Source of the DNA: Actinernus sp. WN-2022
Lineage: Eukaryota > Cnidaria > Anthozoa > Actiniaria > Actinernidae
Length of the DNA: 64,000 nucleotides
Assembly: GCA_030867875.1 (NCBI GenBank)
Contig: JAOWCC010000577.1
Location: 74,953,012 to 75,017,011, forward strand
Direction: 5' to 3'
Of this stretch, positions 25,301 to 37,374 are shown piece by piece. How positions within the stretch are numbered: position 1 is the stretch's first letter; every line of letters starts with the position of its first letter. Made by a program: the position numbers and the translations under genes. The notes beneath the pieces are model-generated. The model made no database searches. It worked only from the letters and a program-made list of their open reading frames with translations, and was not told the origin of the DNA.

Positions 25301-28300
25301 TATTTCCATTGCACCATCAATACCATCAATATTGGCCAAGTTCTCACATTTGCAGTGTTATGGTACAGGCCAAGGTCTTTGATTTGTACTGGATTGTTTG
25401 ACAACAACACACAGACTATATCCTTTATTTTTGGACATAGAAATAACTGTGTTATATCGCGAATTCAACTAATTATCTAGTTTTTCTAGTAACTCTGCTG
25501 CCTGGAGGTCAATTTATTTCCATTGCACCATCAATACCATCACTATTGGGCAAGTTCTCACATTTGCAATGTTATGGTACAGGCCAAGGTCTTTGATTTG
25601 TACTGGTGTGTTTGACAACAACACAGGCTATATCCTTTATTTTTGGACATAGCAATAACTGTGTTATATCGCGAATTCAACTAATTATCTAGTTTTTCTA
25701 ATAACTCTGATGCCTGGAGGTCAATTTATTTCCATTGCTCCATCAATACCATCACTATTGGGCAAGTTCTCACATTTGCAATGTTATGGTACAGGCCAAG
25801 GTCTTTGATTTGTACTGGTGTGTTTGACAACAACACAGGCTATATCCTTTATTTTTTGACATAGATATAACTGTACTATATCGCGAATTCAACTAATTAT
25901 CTAGTTTTTCTAGTAACTCTGATGCCTGGAGGTCAATTTATTTGTATTGCGCCATCAATACCATCAGTATTGGGCAAATTGTCACGTTTGCAGTGTTATG
26001 GTACAGGCCAAGGTCTTTGATTTGTACTGGAGTGTTTGACAACAACACACAGACTATATTCTTTATCTTTGGACATAGAAATAACTGTGTTATATCTCGA
26101 ATTCAACTAATTATCTAGTTTTTCTAGTAACTCTGCTGCCTGGAGGTCAATTTATTTCCATTGCACCATCAATACCATCACTATTGGCCAAGTTCTCACA
26201 TTTGCAGTGTTATGGTACAGGCCAAGGTCTTTGATTTGTACTGGACTGTTTGACAACAACACACAGACTATATCCTTTATTTTTGGACATAGAAATAACT
26301 GTGTTATATCGCGAATTCAATTAATTATCTAGTTTTTCTAGTAACTCTGCTGCCTGGAGGTCAATTTATTTCCATTGCACCATCAATACCATCACTATTG
26401 GCCAAGTTCTCACATTTGCAGTGTTATGGTACAGGCCAAGGTCTTTGATTTGTACTGGAGTGTTTGACAACAACACACAGACTATATCCTTTATTTTTGG
26501 ACATAGCAATAACTGTGTTATATCGCGAATTCAACTAATTATCTAGTTTTTCTAATAACTCTGATGCCTGGAGGTCAATATATTTCCATTGCTCCATCAA
26601 TACCATCACTATTGGGCAAGTTCTCACATTTGCAATGTTATGGTACAGGCCAAGGTCTTTGATTTGTACTGGTGTGTTTGACAACAACACAGGCTATATC
26701 CTTTATTTTTTGACATAGATATAACTGTAATATATCGCAAATTCAACTAATTATCTAGTTTTCTAGTAACTCTGATGCCTGGAGGTCAATTTATTTCCAT
26801 TGCGCCATCAATACTATCACTATTGGCCAAGTTCTCACATTTGCAGTGTTATGGTACAGGCAAAGGTCTTTGATTTGTACTAGTGTGTTCGACAATAACA
26901 CACAGGCTATATCCTTTATTTTTGGACATAGATATAACTGTGTTATATAGCGAATTCGACTAATTATCTAGCTTTTCTAGTAACTCTGATGCCAGGAGGT
27001 CAATCTATTTCTATTGCGCCTTCAATTCCATCAATATTGGGCAAGTTCTCACATTTGCAATGTTATGGTACAGGCCAAGGTCTTTGATTTGTACTGGTGT
27101 GTTTGACAACAACACAGGCTATATCCTTTATTTTTGGACATATATATAACTGTGTTATATCGCGAATTCAACTAATTATCTAGTTTTTCCAGTAACTCTG
27201 ATGGCTGTAGGTCAATTTATTTCTATTGCGCCATCAATACCATCACTTTTGGGCAAGCTGTCACATTTGCAGTGTTATTGTACAAGCCAAGGTATTTGAT
27301 TTGTACTGGTGTGTTTGACAACAACACACAGACTATATCCTTTATTTTTGGACATAGAAATAACTGTGTTATATCTCGAATTCAACTAATTATCTAGTTT
27401 TTCTAGTAACTCTGATGGCTGTAGGTCAATTTATTTCTATTGCGCCATCAATACCATCACTTTTGGGCAAGCTGTCACATTTGCAGTGTTATGGTACAGG
27501 CCAAGGTCTTTGATTTGTACTGGACTGTTTGACAACAACACACAGACTATATCCTTTATTTTTGGACATAGCAATAACTGTGTTATATCGCGAATTCAAC
27601 TAATTATCTAGTTTTTCTAATAACTCTGATGCCTGGAGGTCAATATATTTCCATTGCTCCATCAATACCATCACTATTGGGCAAGTTCTCACATTTGCAA
27701 TGTTATGGTACAGGCAAAGGTCTTTGATTTGTACTGGTGTGTTTGACAACAACACAGGCTATATCCTTTATTTTTTGACATAGATATAACTGTAATATAT
27801 CGCAAATTCAACTAATTATCTAGTTTTCTAGTAACTCTGATGCCTGGAGGTCAATTTATTTCCATTGCGCCATCAATACCATCACTATTGGCCAAGTTCT
27901 CACATTTGCAGTGTTATGGTACAGGCAAAGGTCTTTGATTTGTACTGGAGTGTTTGACAACAACACACAGACTATATCCTTTATTTTTGGACATAGCAAT
28001 AACTGTGTTATATCGCGAATTCAACTAATTATCTAGTTTTTCTAATACCTCTGATGCCTGGAGGTCAATATATTTCCATTGCTCCATCAATACCATCACT
28101 ATTGGGCAAGTTCTCACATTTGCAATGTTATGGTACAGGCCAAGGTCTTTGATTTGTACTGGTGTGTTTGACAACAACACAGGCTATATCCTTTATTTTT
28201 TGACATAGATATAACTGTAATATATCGCAAATTCAACTAATTATCTAGTTTTCTAGTAACTCTGATGCCTGGAGGTCAATTTATTTCCATTGCGCCATCA

Positions 28301-29300
28301 ATACCATCACTATTGGCCAAGTTCTCACATTTGCAGTGTTATGGTACAGGCAAAGGTCTTTGATTTGTACTAGTGTGTTCGACAAAAACACACAGGCTAT
28401 ATCCTTTATTTTTGGACATAGATATAACTGTGTTATATAGCGAATTCGACTAATTATCTAGCTTTTCTAGTAACTCTGATGCCAGGAGGTCAATCTATTT
28501 CTATTGCGCCTTCAATACCATCAATATTGGGCAAGTTCTCACATTTGCAATGTTATGGTACAGGCCAAGGTCTTTGATTTGTACTGGTGTGTTTGACAAC
28601 AACACAGGCTATATCCTTTATTTTTGGACATATATATAACTGTGTTATATCGCGAATTCAACTAATTATCTAGTTTTTCCAGTAACTCTGATGGCTGTAG
28701 GTCAATTTATTTCTATTGCGCCATCAATACCATCACTTTTGGGCAAGCTGTCACATTTGCAGTGTTATTGTACAAGCCAAGGTATTTGATTTGTACTGGT
28801 GTGTTTGACAACAACACACAGACTATATCCTTTATTTTTGGACATAGAAATAACTGTGTTATATCTCGAATTCAACTAATTATCTAGTTTTTCTAGTAAC
28901 TCTGCTGCCTGGAGGTCAATTTATTTCCATTGCACCATCAATACCATCAATATTGGCCAAGTTCTCACATTTGCAGTGTTATGGAACAGGCCAAGGTCTT
29001 TGATTTGTACTGGACTGTTTGACAACAACACACAGACTATATCCTTTATTTTTGGGCATAGAAATAACTGTGTTATATCGCGAATTCAACTAATTATCTA
29101 GTTTTTCTAGTAACTCTGCTGCCTGGAGGTCAATTTATTTCCATTGCACCATCAATACCATCACTATTGGGCAAGTTCTCACATTTGCAATGTTATGGTA
29201 CAGGCCAAGGTCTTTGATTTGTGCTGGTGTGTTTGACAACAACACAGGCTATATCCTTTATTTTTGGACATAGAAATAACTGTGTTATATCGCGAATTCA
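23900..29300 (+). repeat. Local satellite duplications of 17 and 14 monomers
   Basis: About 23.9-25.7 kb matches 27.56-29.3 kb at offset 3621 (17 monomers); the rare word CTAATACCTCTGATG is at 24421/28042. About 26.1-27.14 kb matches 29.1-30.12 kb at offset 2981 (14 monomers); GGACAT or TGACAT marks pair at 26499/29480, 26711/29692, 26924/29905 and 27136/30117. The second match continues on the far side of array B. Confidence 0.85.
27350..27563 (+). repeat. Hybrid satellite monomer (class d start, class c middle, class d end)
   Basis: Begins with the class d TATATCTCGAATTC and TTTTTCTAG, switches to class c GATGGCTGTAGG and CACTTTTGGGCAAGCTGTC, then returns to TATGGTACAGGCC and ACTGGACTG. 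A similar hybrid lies at 44435-44648. This is the expected product of gene conversion or unequal crossover between monomers. Confidence 0.8.
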
Positions 29301-30121
29301 ACTAATTATCTAGTTTTTCTAGTAACTCTGCTGCCTGGAGGTCAATTTATTTCCATTGCACCATCAATACCATCACTATTGGCCAAGTTCTCACATTTGC
29401 AGTGTTATGGTACAGGCCAAGGTCTTTGATTTGTACTGGAGTGTTTGACAACAACACACAGACTATATCCTTTATTTTTGGACATAGCAATAACTGTGTT
29501 ATATCGCGAATTCAACTAATTATCTAGTTTTTCTAATAACTCTGATGCCTGGAGGTCAATATATTTCCATTGCTCCATCAATACCATCACTATTGGGCAA
29601 GTTCTCACATTTGCAATGTTATGGTACAGGCCAAGGTCTTTGATTTGTACTGGTGTGTTTGACAACAACACAGGCTATATCCTTTATTTTTTGACATAGA
29701 TATAACTGTAATATATCGCAAATTCAACTAATTATCTAGTTTTCTAGTAACTCTGATGCCTGGAGGTCAATTTATTTCCATTGCGCCATCAATACCATCA
29801 CTATTGGCCAAGTTCTCACATTTGCAGTGTTATGGTACAGGCAAAGGTCTTTGATTTGTACTAGTGTGTTCGACAATAACACACAGGCTATATCCTTTAT
29901 TTTTGGACATAGATATAACTGTGTTATATAGCGAATTCGACTAATTATCTAGCTTTTCTAGTAACTCTGATGCCAGGAGGTCAATCTATTTCTATTGCGC
30001 CTTCAATACCATCAATATTGGGCAAGTTCTCACATTTGCAATGTTATGGTACAGGCCAAGGTCTTTGATTTGTACTGGTGTGTTTGACAACAACACAGGC
30101 TATATCCTTTATTTTTGGACA

Positions 30122-30123
30122 TA
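30122..30123. other. TA duplication at the left border of array B
   Basis: Left flank reads GGAC-ATA and right flank reads TATATATAAC from 44226. Intact class c monomers (for example at 27136) read GGAC followed by nine alternating A/T bases. The two flanks together hold two bases more, so TA is duplicated if the element starts TCTAG. Because the site is alternating AT, the call could equally be ATA (3 bp) or ATAT (4 bp). Confidence 0.75.
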
Positions 30124-30187
30124 TCTAGCATGTTTTCACAAAAGGGGGCGTTAGGTTCAAAGGCTCCTTTTGTGAAAACATGCTAGA
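30124..30187. repeat. 64-bp hairpin at the left end of array B
   Basis: Perfect 22-bp arms at 30124-30145 and 30166-30187, starting TCTAGCATGTTTTCACAAAA and ending with the complement. The 20-bp loop starts GGGCGTTAGG. Here the outer flank is satellite A rather than an array unit, so the arm extends only 3 bp further (ATA/TAT). Identical hairpins begin at 31585, 32347, 33109, 33871, 34633, 35210, 35972, 36734, 37311, 38073, 38650, 39412, 40174, 41121, 41883, 42830, 43592 (one change) and 44162. Confidence 0.95.
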
Positions 30188-30188
30188 T

Positions 30189-30373
30189 CTTGTGTACCTT
30201 AAAATCTTCAAAGTGGCGCCATTTCTCGACCTTTTAATGGATTTCGATGTACTACACGTCAAAACAACGGTCTCTTCCAGTACTTTAATCCTAGCGTGCC
30301 AGTTTTGCCGTATTTGGAGTAGAAGTACCAGAAAATGTGGGTTTTGTAACCTAACCTTAATCTCTCAAAGTTA
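30189..30373. repeat. 185-bp subrepeat, first position type
   Basis: Starts CTTGTGTACCTTAAAATC and has TCGACCTTTTAATGG. Second-position copies start CTTGTGTACCCTAAACTC and have TCGAGCTTTTAATGG. The difference is confined to the first 50 bp or so and is kept by position in every unit. 185 is not a multiple of 3, so no frame passes through consecutive copies. Near-identical copies (first plus second positions) total 36 in the array. Confidence 0.9.
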
Positions 30374-30558
30374 CTTGTGTACCCTAAACTCCTCATAGTG
30401 GCGCTATTTCTCGAGCTTTTAATGGATTTCGACGTACTACACGTCAAAACAACGGTCTCTTCCAGTACTTTAATCCTAGCGTGCCAGTTTTGCCGTATTT
30501 GGAGTAGAAGTACCAGAAAATGTGGGTTTTGTAACCTAACCTTAATCTCTCAAAGTTA

Positions 30559-30743
30559 CTTGTGTACCCTAAACTCCTCATAGTGGCGCCATTTCTCGAG
30601 CTTTTGATGGATTTCGATGCACTATACGGCAATACAACGTTCTCTTAATGTAGATTGCGTTTAGTGGATGGAGGTTTCCTGTATTTTGAGTAACAATACC
30701 AGAAAATGGTCTTTTTCTAACCTAAGCATAACCTCTAGGTCTC
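30559..30743. repeat. Diverged third copy of the 185-bp subrepeat
   Basis: Aligns to the 185-bp subrepeat over its whole length: the same start CTTGTGTACCCTAAACTCC, then GATGGATTTCGATGCACTATACG for GATGGATTTCGACGTACTACACG-type sequence, ACCAGAAAATG kept, and CTAACCTAAGCATAACCTCT for CTAACCTTAATCTCT. Many substitutions inside a unit that is otherwise nearly invariant between units show that this copy diverged before the array expanded. One per unit, 19 in all. Confidence 0.85.
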
Positions 30744-30879
30744 AAATAAAGAAATTATGGGATGGATCTAAGTCAAGTCAATTATGGGATAGAAAGGCCA
30801 GAAAAGTCTTCAACTGTCATTTGCCCTTTCAAGAAAACGGCAAAAACACGAGTTACTGGCTTTTAAAGCTTAAAGGCAC

Positions 30880-30895
30880 ACAAGAATCTTGTGTA
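30880..30895. other. Unit junction lacking the hairpin
   Basis: Units 1 and 2 join as CACACAAGA-A-TCTTGTGTACC with no hairpin. Everywhere else ACACAAGA and TCTTGTGT are separated by the 64-bp hairpin. The step between units is therefore 699 instead of 762 bp, and one extra A remains. This looks like loss of the hairpin (replication slippage across the cruciform or excision with a 1-bp footprint) rather than an untouched ancestral site. Confidence 0.9.
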
Positions 30896-31584
30896 CCTTA
30901 AAATCTTCAAAGTGGCGCCATTTCTCGACCTTTTAATGGATTTCGATGTACTACACGTCAAAACAACGGTCTCTTCCAGTACTTTAATCCTAGCGTGCCA
31001 GTTTTGCCGTATTTGGAGTAGAAGTACCAGAAAATGTGGGTTTTGTAACCTAACCTTAATCTCTCAAAGTTACTTGTGTACCCTAAACTCCTCATAGTGG
31101 CGCCATTTCTCGAGCTTTTAATGGATTTCGACGTACTACACGTCAAAACAACGGTCTCTTCCAGTACTTTAATCCTAGCATGCCAGTTTTGCCGTATTTG
31201 GAGTAGAAGTACCAGAAAATGTGGGTTTTGTAACCTAACCTTAATCTCTCAAAGTTACTTGTGTACCCTAAACTCCTCATAGTGGCGCCATTTCTCGAGC
31301 TTTTGATGGATTTCGATGCACTATACGGCAATACAACGTTCTCTTAATGTAGATTGCGTTTAGTGGATGGAGGTTTCCTGTATTTTGAGTAACAATACCA
31401 GAAAATGGTCTTTTTCTAACCTAAGCATAACCTCTAGGTCTCAAATAAAGAAATTATGGGATGGATCTAAGTCAAGTCAATTATGGGATAGAAAGGCCAG
31501 AAAAGTCTTCAACTGTCATTTGCCCTTTCAAGAAAACGGCAAAAACACGAGTTACTGGCTTTTAAAGCTTAAAGGCACACAAGA
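30887..31584. repeat. Array B unit 2
   Basis: Standard two-subrepeat unit of 698 bp that starts directly from unit 1. Its second subrepeat has TCCTAGCATGCC in place of TCCTAGCGTGCC (near 31177), a variant shared with units 6 and 9. Confidence 0.9.
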
Positions 31585-31648
31585 TCTAGCATGTTTTCAC
31601 AAAAGGGGGCGTTAGGTTCAAAGGCTCCTTTTGTGAAAACATGCTAGA

Positions 31649-33108
31649 TCTTGTGTACCTTAAAATCTTCAAAGTGGCGCCATTTCTCGACCTTTTAATG
31701 GATTTCGATGTACTACACGTCAAAACAACGGTCTCTTCCAGTACTTTAATCCTAGCGTGCCAGTTTTGCCGTATTTGGAGTAGAAGTACCAGAAAATGTG
31801 GGTTTTGTAACCTAACCTTAATCTCTCAAAGTTACTTGTGTACCCTAAACTCCTCATAGTGGCGCCATTTCTCGAGCTTTTAATGGATTTCGACGTACTA
31901 CACGTCAAAACAACGGTCTCTTCCAGTACTTTAATCCTAGCGTGCCAGTTTTGCCGTATTTGGAGTAGAAGTACCAGAAAATGTGGGTTTTGTAACCTAA
32001 CCTTAATCTCTCAAAGTTACTTGTGTACCCTAAACTCCTCATAGTGGCGCCATTTCTCGAGCTTTTGATGGATTTCGATGCACTATACGGCAATACAACG
32101 TTCTCTTAATGTAGATTGCGTTTAGTGGATGGAGGTTTCCTGTATTTTGAGTAACAATACCAGAAAATGGTCTTTTTCTAACCTAAGCATAACCTCTAGG
32201 TCTCAAATAAAGAAATTATGGGATGGATCTAAGTCAAGTCAATTATGGGATAGAAAGGCCAGAAAAGTCTTCAACTGTCATTTGCCCTTTCAAGAAAACG
32301 GCAAAAACACGAGTTACTGGCTTTTAAAGCTTAAAGGCACACAAGATCTAGCATGTTTTCACAAAAGGGGGCGTTAGGTTCAAAGGCTCCTTTTGTGAAA
32401 ACATGCTAGATCTTGTGTACCTTAAAATCTTCAAAGTGGCGCCATTTCTCGACCTTTTAATGGATTTCGATGTACTACACGTCAAAACAACGGTCTCTTC
32501 CAGTACTTTAATCCTAGCGTGCCAGTTTTGCCGTATTTGGAGTAGAAGTACCAGAAAATGTGGGTTTTGTAACCTAACCTTAATCTCTCAAAGTTACTTG
32601 TGTACCCTAAACTCCTCATAGTGGCGCTATTTCTCGAGCTTTTAATGGATTTCGACGTACTACACGTCAAAACAACGGTCTCTTCCAGTACTTTAATCCT
32701 AGCGTGCCAGTTTTGCCGTATTTGGAGTAGAAGTACCAGAAAATGTGGGTTTTGTAACCTAACCTTAATCTCTCAAAGTTACTTGTGTACCCTAAACTCC
32801 TCATAGTGGCGCCATTTCTCGAGCTTTTGATGGATTTCGATGCACTATACGGCAATACAACGTTCTCTTAATGTAGATTGCGTTTAGTGGATGGAGGTTT
32901 CCTGTATTTTGAGTAACAATACCAGAAAATGGTCTTTTTCTAACCTAAGCATAACCTCTAGGTCTCAAATAAAGAAATTATGGGATGGATCTAAGTCAAG
33001 TCAATTATGGGATAGAAAGGCCAGAAAAGTCTTCAACTGTCATTTGCCCTTTCAAGAAAACGGCAAAAACACGAGTTACTGGCTTTTAAAGCTTAAAGGC
33101 ACACAAGA
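31649..33108. repeat. Array B units 3 and 4
   Basis: Standard 698-bp units at 31649-32346 and 32411-33108, separated by the hairpin at 32347-32410. Unit 4 has GGCGCTATTTC in the second subrepeat (T variant, also in units 1, 11 and 13-17). Otherwise they are essentially identical to unit 1. Confidence 0.9.
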
Positions 33109-33164
33109 TCTAGCATGTTTTCACAAAAGGGGGCGTTAGGTTCAAAGGCTCCTTTTGTGAAAAC

Positions 33165-36100
33165 ATGCTAGATCTTGTGTACCTTAAAATCTTCAAAGTG
33201 GCGCCATTTCTCGACCTTTTAATGGATTTCGATGTACTACACGTCAAAACAACGGTCTCTTCCAGTACTTTAATCCTAGCGTGCCAGTTTTGCCGTATTT
33301 GGAGTAGAAGTACCAGAAAATGTGGGTTTTGTAACCTAACCTTAATCTCTCAAAGTTACTTGTGTACCCTAAACTCCTCATAGTGGCGCCATTTCTCGAG
33401 CTTTTAATGGATTTCGACGTACTACACGTCAAAACAACGGTCTCTTCCAGTACTTTAATCCTAGCGTGCCAGTTTTGCCGTATTTGGAGTAGAAGTACCA
33501 GAAAATGTGGGTTTTGTAACCTAACCTTAATCTCTCAAAGTTACTTGTGTACCCTAAACTCCTCATAGTGGCGCCATTTCTCGAGCTTTTGATGGATTTC
33601 GATGCACTATACGGCAATACAACGTTCTCTTAATGTAGATTGCGTTTAGTGGATGGAGGTTTCCTGTATTTTGAGTAACAATACCAGAAAATGGTCTTTT
33701 TCTAACCTAAGCATAACCTCTAGGTCTCAAATAAAGAAATTATGGGATGGATCTAAGTCAAGTCAATTATGGGATAGAAAGGCCAGAAAAGTCTTCAACT
33801 GTCATTTGCCCTTTCAAGAAAACGGCAAAAACACGAGTTACTGGCTTTTAAAGCTTAAAGGCACACAAGATCTAGCATGTTTTCACAAAAGGGGGCGTTA
33901 GGTTCAAAGGCTCCTTTTGTGAAAACATGCTAGATCTTGTGTACCTTAAAATCTTCAAAGTGGCGCCATTTCTCGACCTTTTAATGGATTTCGATGTACT
34001 ACACGTCAAAACAACGGTCTCTTCCAGTACTTTAATCCTAGCGTGCCAGTTTTGCCGTATTTGGAGTAGAAGTACCAGAAAATGTGGGTTTTGTAACCTA
34101 ACCTTAATCTCTCAAAGTTACTTGTGTACCCTAAACTCCTCATAGTGGCGCCATTTCTCGAGCTTTTAATGGATTTCGACGTACTACACGTCAAAACAAC
34201 GGTCTCTTCCAGTACTTTAATCCTAGCATGCCAGTTTTGCCGTATTTGGAGTAGAAGTACCAGAAAATGTGGGTTTTGTAACCTAACCTTAATCTCTCAA
34301 AGTTACTTGTGTACCCTAAACTCCTCATAGTGGCGCCATTTCTCGAGCTTTTGATGGATTTCGATGCACTATACGGCAATACAACGTTCTCTTAATGTAG
34401 ATTGCGTTTAGTGGATGGAGGTTTCCTGTATTTTGAGTAACAATACCAGAAAATGGTCTTTTTCTAACCTAAGCATAACCTCTAGGTCTCAAATAAAGAA
34501 ATTATGGGATGGATCTAAGTCAAGTCAATTATGGGATAGAAAGGCCAGAAAAGTCTTCAACTGTCATTTGCCCTTTCAAGAAAACGGCAAAAACACGAGT
34601 TACTGGCTTTTAAAGCTTAAAGGCACACAAGATCTAGCATGTTTTCACAAAAGGGGGCGTTAGGTTCAAAGGCTCCTTTTGTGAAAACATGCTAGATCTT
34701 GTGTACCTTAAAATCTTCAAAGTGGCGCCATTTCTCGACCTTTTAATGGATTTCGATGTACTACACGTCAAAACAACGGTCTCTTCCAGTACTTTAATCC
34801 TAGGGTGCCAGTTTTGCCGTATTTGGAGTAGAAGTACCAGAAAATGTGGGTTTTGTAACCTAACCTTAATCTCTCAAAGTTACTTGTGTACCCTAAACTC
34901 CTCATAGTGGCGCCATTTCTCGAGCTTTTGATGGATTTCGATGCACTATACGGCAATACAACGTTCTCTTAATGTAGATTGCGTTTAGTGGATGGAGGTT
35001 TCCTGTATTTTGAGTAACAATACCAGAAAATGGTCTTTTTCTAACCTAAGCATAACCTCTAGGTCTCAAATAAAGAAATTATGGGATGGATCTAAGTCAA
35101 GTCAATTATGGGATAGAAAGGCCAGAAAAGTCTTCAACTGTCATTTGCCCTTTCAAGAAAACGGCAAAAACACGAGTTACTGGCTTTTAAAGCTTAAAGG
35201 CACACAAGATCTAGCATGTTTTCACAAAAGGGGGCGTTAGGTTCAAAGGCTCCTTTTGTGAAAACATGCTAGATCTTGTGTACCTTAAAATCTTCAAAGT
35301 GGCGCCATTTCTCGACCTTTTAATGGATTTCGATGTACTACACGTCAAAACAACGGTCTCTTCCAGTACTTTAATCCTAGCGTGCCAGTTTTGCCGTATT
35401 TGGAGTAGAAGTACCAGAAAATGTGGGTTTTGTAACCTAACCTTAATCTCTCAAAGTTACTTGTGTACCCTAAACTCCTCATAGTGGCGCCATTTCTCGA
35501 GCTTTTAATGGATTTCGACGTACTACACGTCAAAACAACGGTCTCTTCCAGTACTTTAATCCTAGCGTGCCAGTTTTGCCGTATTTGGAGTAGAAGTACC
35601 AGAAAATGTGGGTTTTGTAACCTAACCTTAATCTCTCAAAGTTACTTGTGTACCCTAAACTCCTCATAGTGGCGCCATTTCTCGAGCTTTTGATGGATTT
35701 CGATGCACTATACGGCAATACAACGTTCTCTTAATGTAGATTGCGTTTAGTGGATGGAGGTTTCCTGTATTTTGAGTAACAATACCAGAAAATGGTCTTT
35801 TTCTAACCTAAGCATAACCTCTAGGTCTCAAATAAAGAAATTATGGGATGGATCTAAGTCAAGTCAATTATGGGATAGAAAGGCCAGAAAAGTCTTCAAC
35901 TGTCATTTGCCCTTTCAAGAAAACGGCAAAAACACGAGTTACTGGCTTTTAAAGCTTAAAGGCACACAAGATCTAGCATGTTTTCACAAAAGGGGGCGTT
36001 AGGTTCAAAGGCTCCTTTTGTGAAAACATGCTAGATCTTGTGTACCTTAAAATCTTCAAAGTGGCGCCATTTCTCGACCTTTTAATGGATTTCGATGTAC

Positions 36101-37366
36101 TACACGTCAAAACAACGGTCTCTTCCAGTACTTTAATCCTAGCGTGCCAGTTTTGCCGTATTTGGAGTAGAAGTACCAGAAAATGTGGGTTTTGTAACCT
36201 AACCTTAATCTCTCAAAGTTACTTGTGTACCCTAAACTCCTCATAGTGGCGCCATTTCTCGAGCTTTTAATGGATTTCGACGTACTACACGTCAAAACAA
36301 CGGTCTCTTCCAGTACTTTAATCCTAGCATGCCAGTTTTGCCGTATTTGGAGTAGAAGTACCAGAAAATGTGGGTTTTGTAACCTAACCTTAATCTCTCA
36401 AAGTTACTTGTGTACCCTAAACTCCTCATAGTGGCGCCATTTCTCGAGCTTTTGATGGATTTCGATGCACTATACGGCAATACAACGTTCTCTTAATGTA
36501 GATTGCGTTTAGTGGATGGAGGTTTCCTGTATTTTGAGTAACAATACCAGAAAATGGTCTTTTTCTAACCTAAGCATAACCTCTAGGTCTCAAATAAAGA
36601 AATTATGGGATGGATCTAAGTCAAGTCAATTATGGGATAGAAAGGCCAGAAAAGTCTTCAACTGTCATTTGCCCTTTCAAGAAAACGGCAAAAACACGAG
36701 TTACTGGCTTTTAAAGCTTAAAGGCACACAAGATCTAGCATGTTTTCACAAAAGGGGGCGTTAGGTTCAAAGGCTCCTTTTGTGAAAACATGCTAGATCT
36801 TGTGTACCTTAAAATCTTCAAAGTGGCGCCATTTCTCGACCTTTTAATGGATTTCGATGTACTACACGTCAAAACAACGGTCTCTTCCAGTACTTTAATC
36901 CTAGGGTGCCAGTTTTGCCGTATTTGGAGTAGAAGTACCAGAAAATGTGGGTTTTGTAACCTAACCTTAATCTCTCAAAGTTACTTGTGTACCCTAAACT
37001 CCTCATAGTGGCGCCATTTCTCGAGCTTTTGATGGATTTCGATGCACTATACGGCAATACAACGTTCTCTTAATGTAGATTGCGTTTAGTGGATGGAGGT
37101 TTCCTGTATTTTGAGTAACAATACCAGAAAATGGTCTTTTTCTAACCTAAGCATAACCTCTAGGTCTCAAATAAAGAAATTATGGGATGGATCTAAGTCA
37201 AGTCAATTATGGGATAGAAAGGCCAGAAAAGTCTTCAACTGTCATTTGCCCTTTCAAGAAAACGGCAAAAACACGAGTTACTGGCTTTTAAAGCTTAAAG
37301 GCACACAAGATCTAGCATGTTTTCACAAAAGGGGGCGTTAGGTTCAAAGGCTCCTTTTGTGAAAAC
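33165..37366. repeat. 2101-bp three-unit higher-order block within array B, two tandem copies
   Basis: Units 5-7 (33165-35265) and 8-10 (35266-37366) repeat as a block: standard unit, standard unit with the TCCTAGCATGCC variant (near 34225 and 36326), then a short 577-bp unit with the private variant TCCTAGGGTGCC (near 34798 and 36900). The sum 762 + 762 + 577 equals 2101, the observed offset. Coordinates use the ATG inside each hairpin as phase mark. Confidence 0.9.
34697..35209. repeat. Array B unit 7, short form with one 185-bp subrepeat
   Basis: 513 bp between hairpins, exactly 185 bp shorter than the standard unit. Only one near-identical subrepeat precedes the diverged copy. The same short form occurs in unit 10 (36798-37310), unit 12 (38137-38649) and, with a further 7-bp deletion, unit 19. 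Confidence 0.9.
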
Positions 37367-37374
37367 ATGCTAGA

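Larger units (their letters stand above)
1974..30123 (+). repeat. Satellite A array, left block (about 132 monomers)
   Basis: Head-to-tail 212-214 bp monomers, all in one orientation, taking GGACAT as the phase mark (1979, 2191, 2405, 2617, 2831, 3045 and so on). The 2-bp length alternation comes mostly from ACAACACAGGC versus ACAACACACAGAC before TATATCC. Shared core words are CAACTAATTATCTAG, GGAGGTCAATTTATTTC, CAAGTTCTCACATTTGCA and TTTGATTTGTACT. No gene or RNA gene is seen anywhere in the block. Centromeric or pericentromeric heterochromatin is a reasonable inference from the higher-order organisation, but is not shown here. Confidence 0.98.
30188..30885. repeat. Array B unit 1 (reference unit, 698 bp)
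   Basis: Subrepeat 1 is 30189-30373, subrepeat 2 is 30374-30558, the diverged subrepeat 3 is about 30559-30743, and the tail is about 30744-30885. Landmarks such as GATGTACTACACG, GACGTACTACACG and GATGCACTATACG fall at 30246, 30431 and 30616, exactly 185 bp apart. The tail contains ATTATGGGATGG and a nearby repeat of TTATGGGATAG. This unit is the only one not closed by a hairpin on its right. Short open frames on both strands (62-77 codons) are by-products of the repeat. Confidence 0.92.

Noticed and set aside
30146..30165. Pol III B-box-like GGTTCAAAGGC in the hairpin loop
   Set aside because: Only the first half fits the B-box consensus, no A-box lies at the usual distance, and no terminator or tRNA fold follows.
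30530..30560. Telomere-like CCTAAC / TAACCT words in array B
   Set aside because: They are isolated words within a 185-bp repeat, not short tandem telomeric units. The hairpin's GTTAGG is also single.
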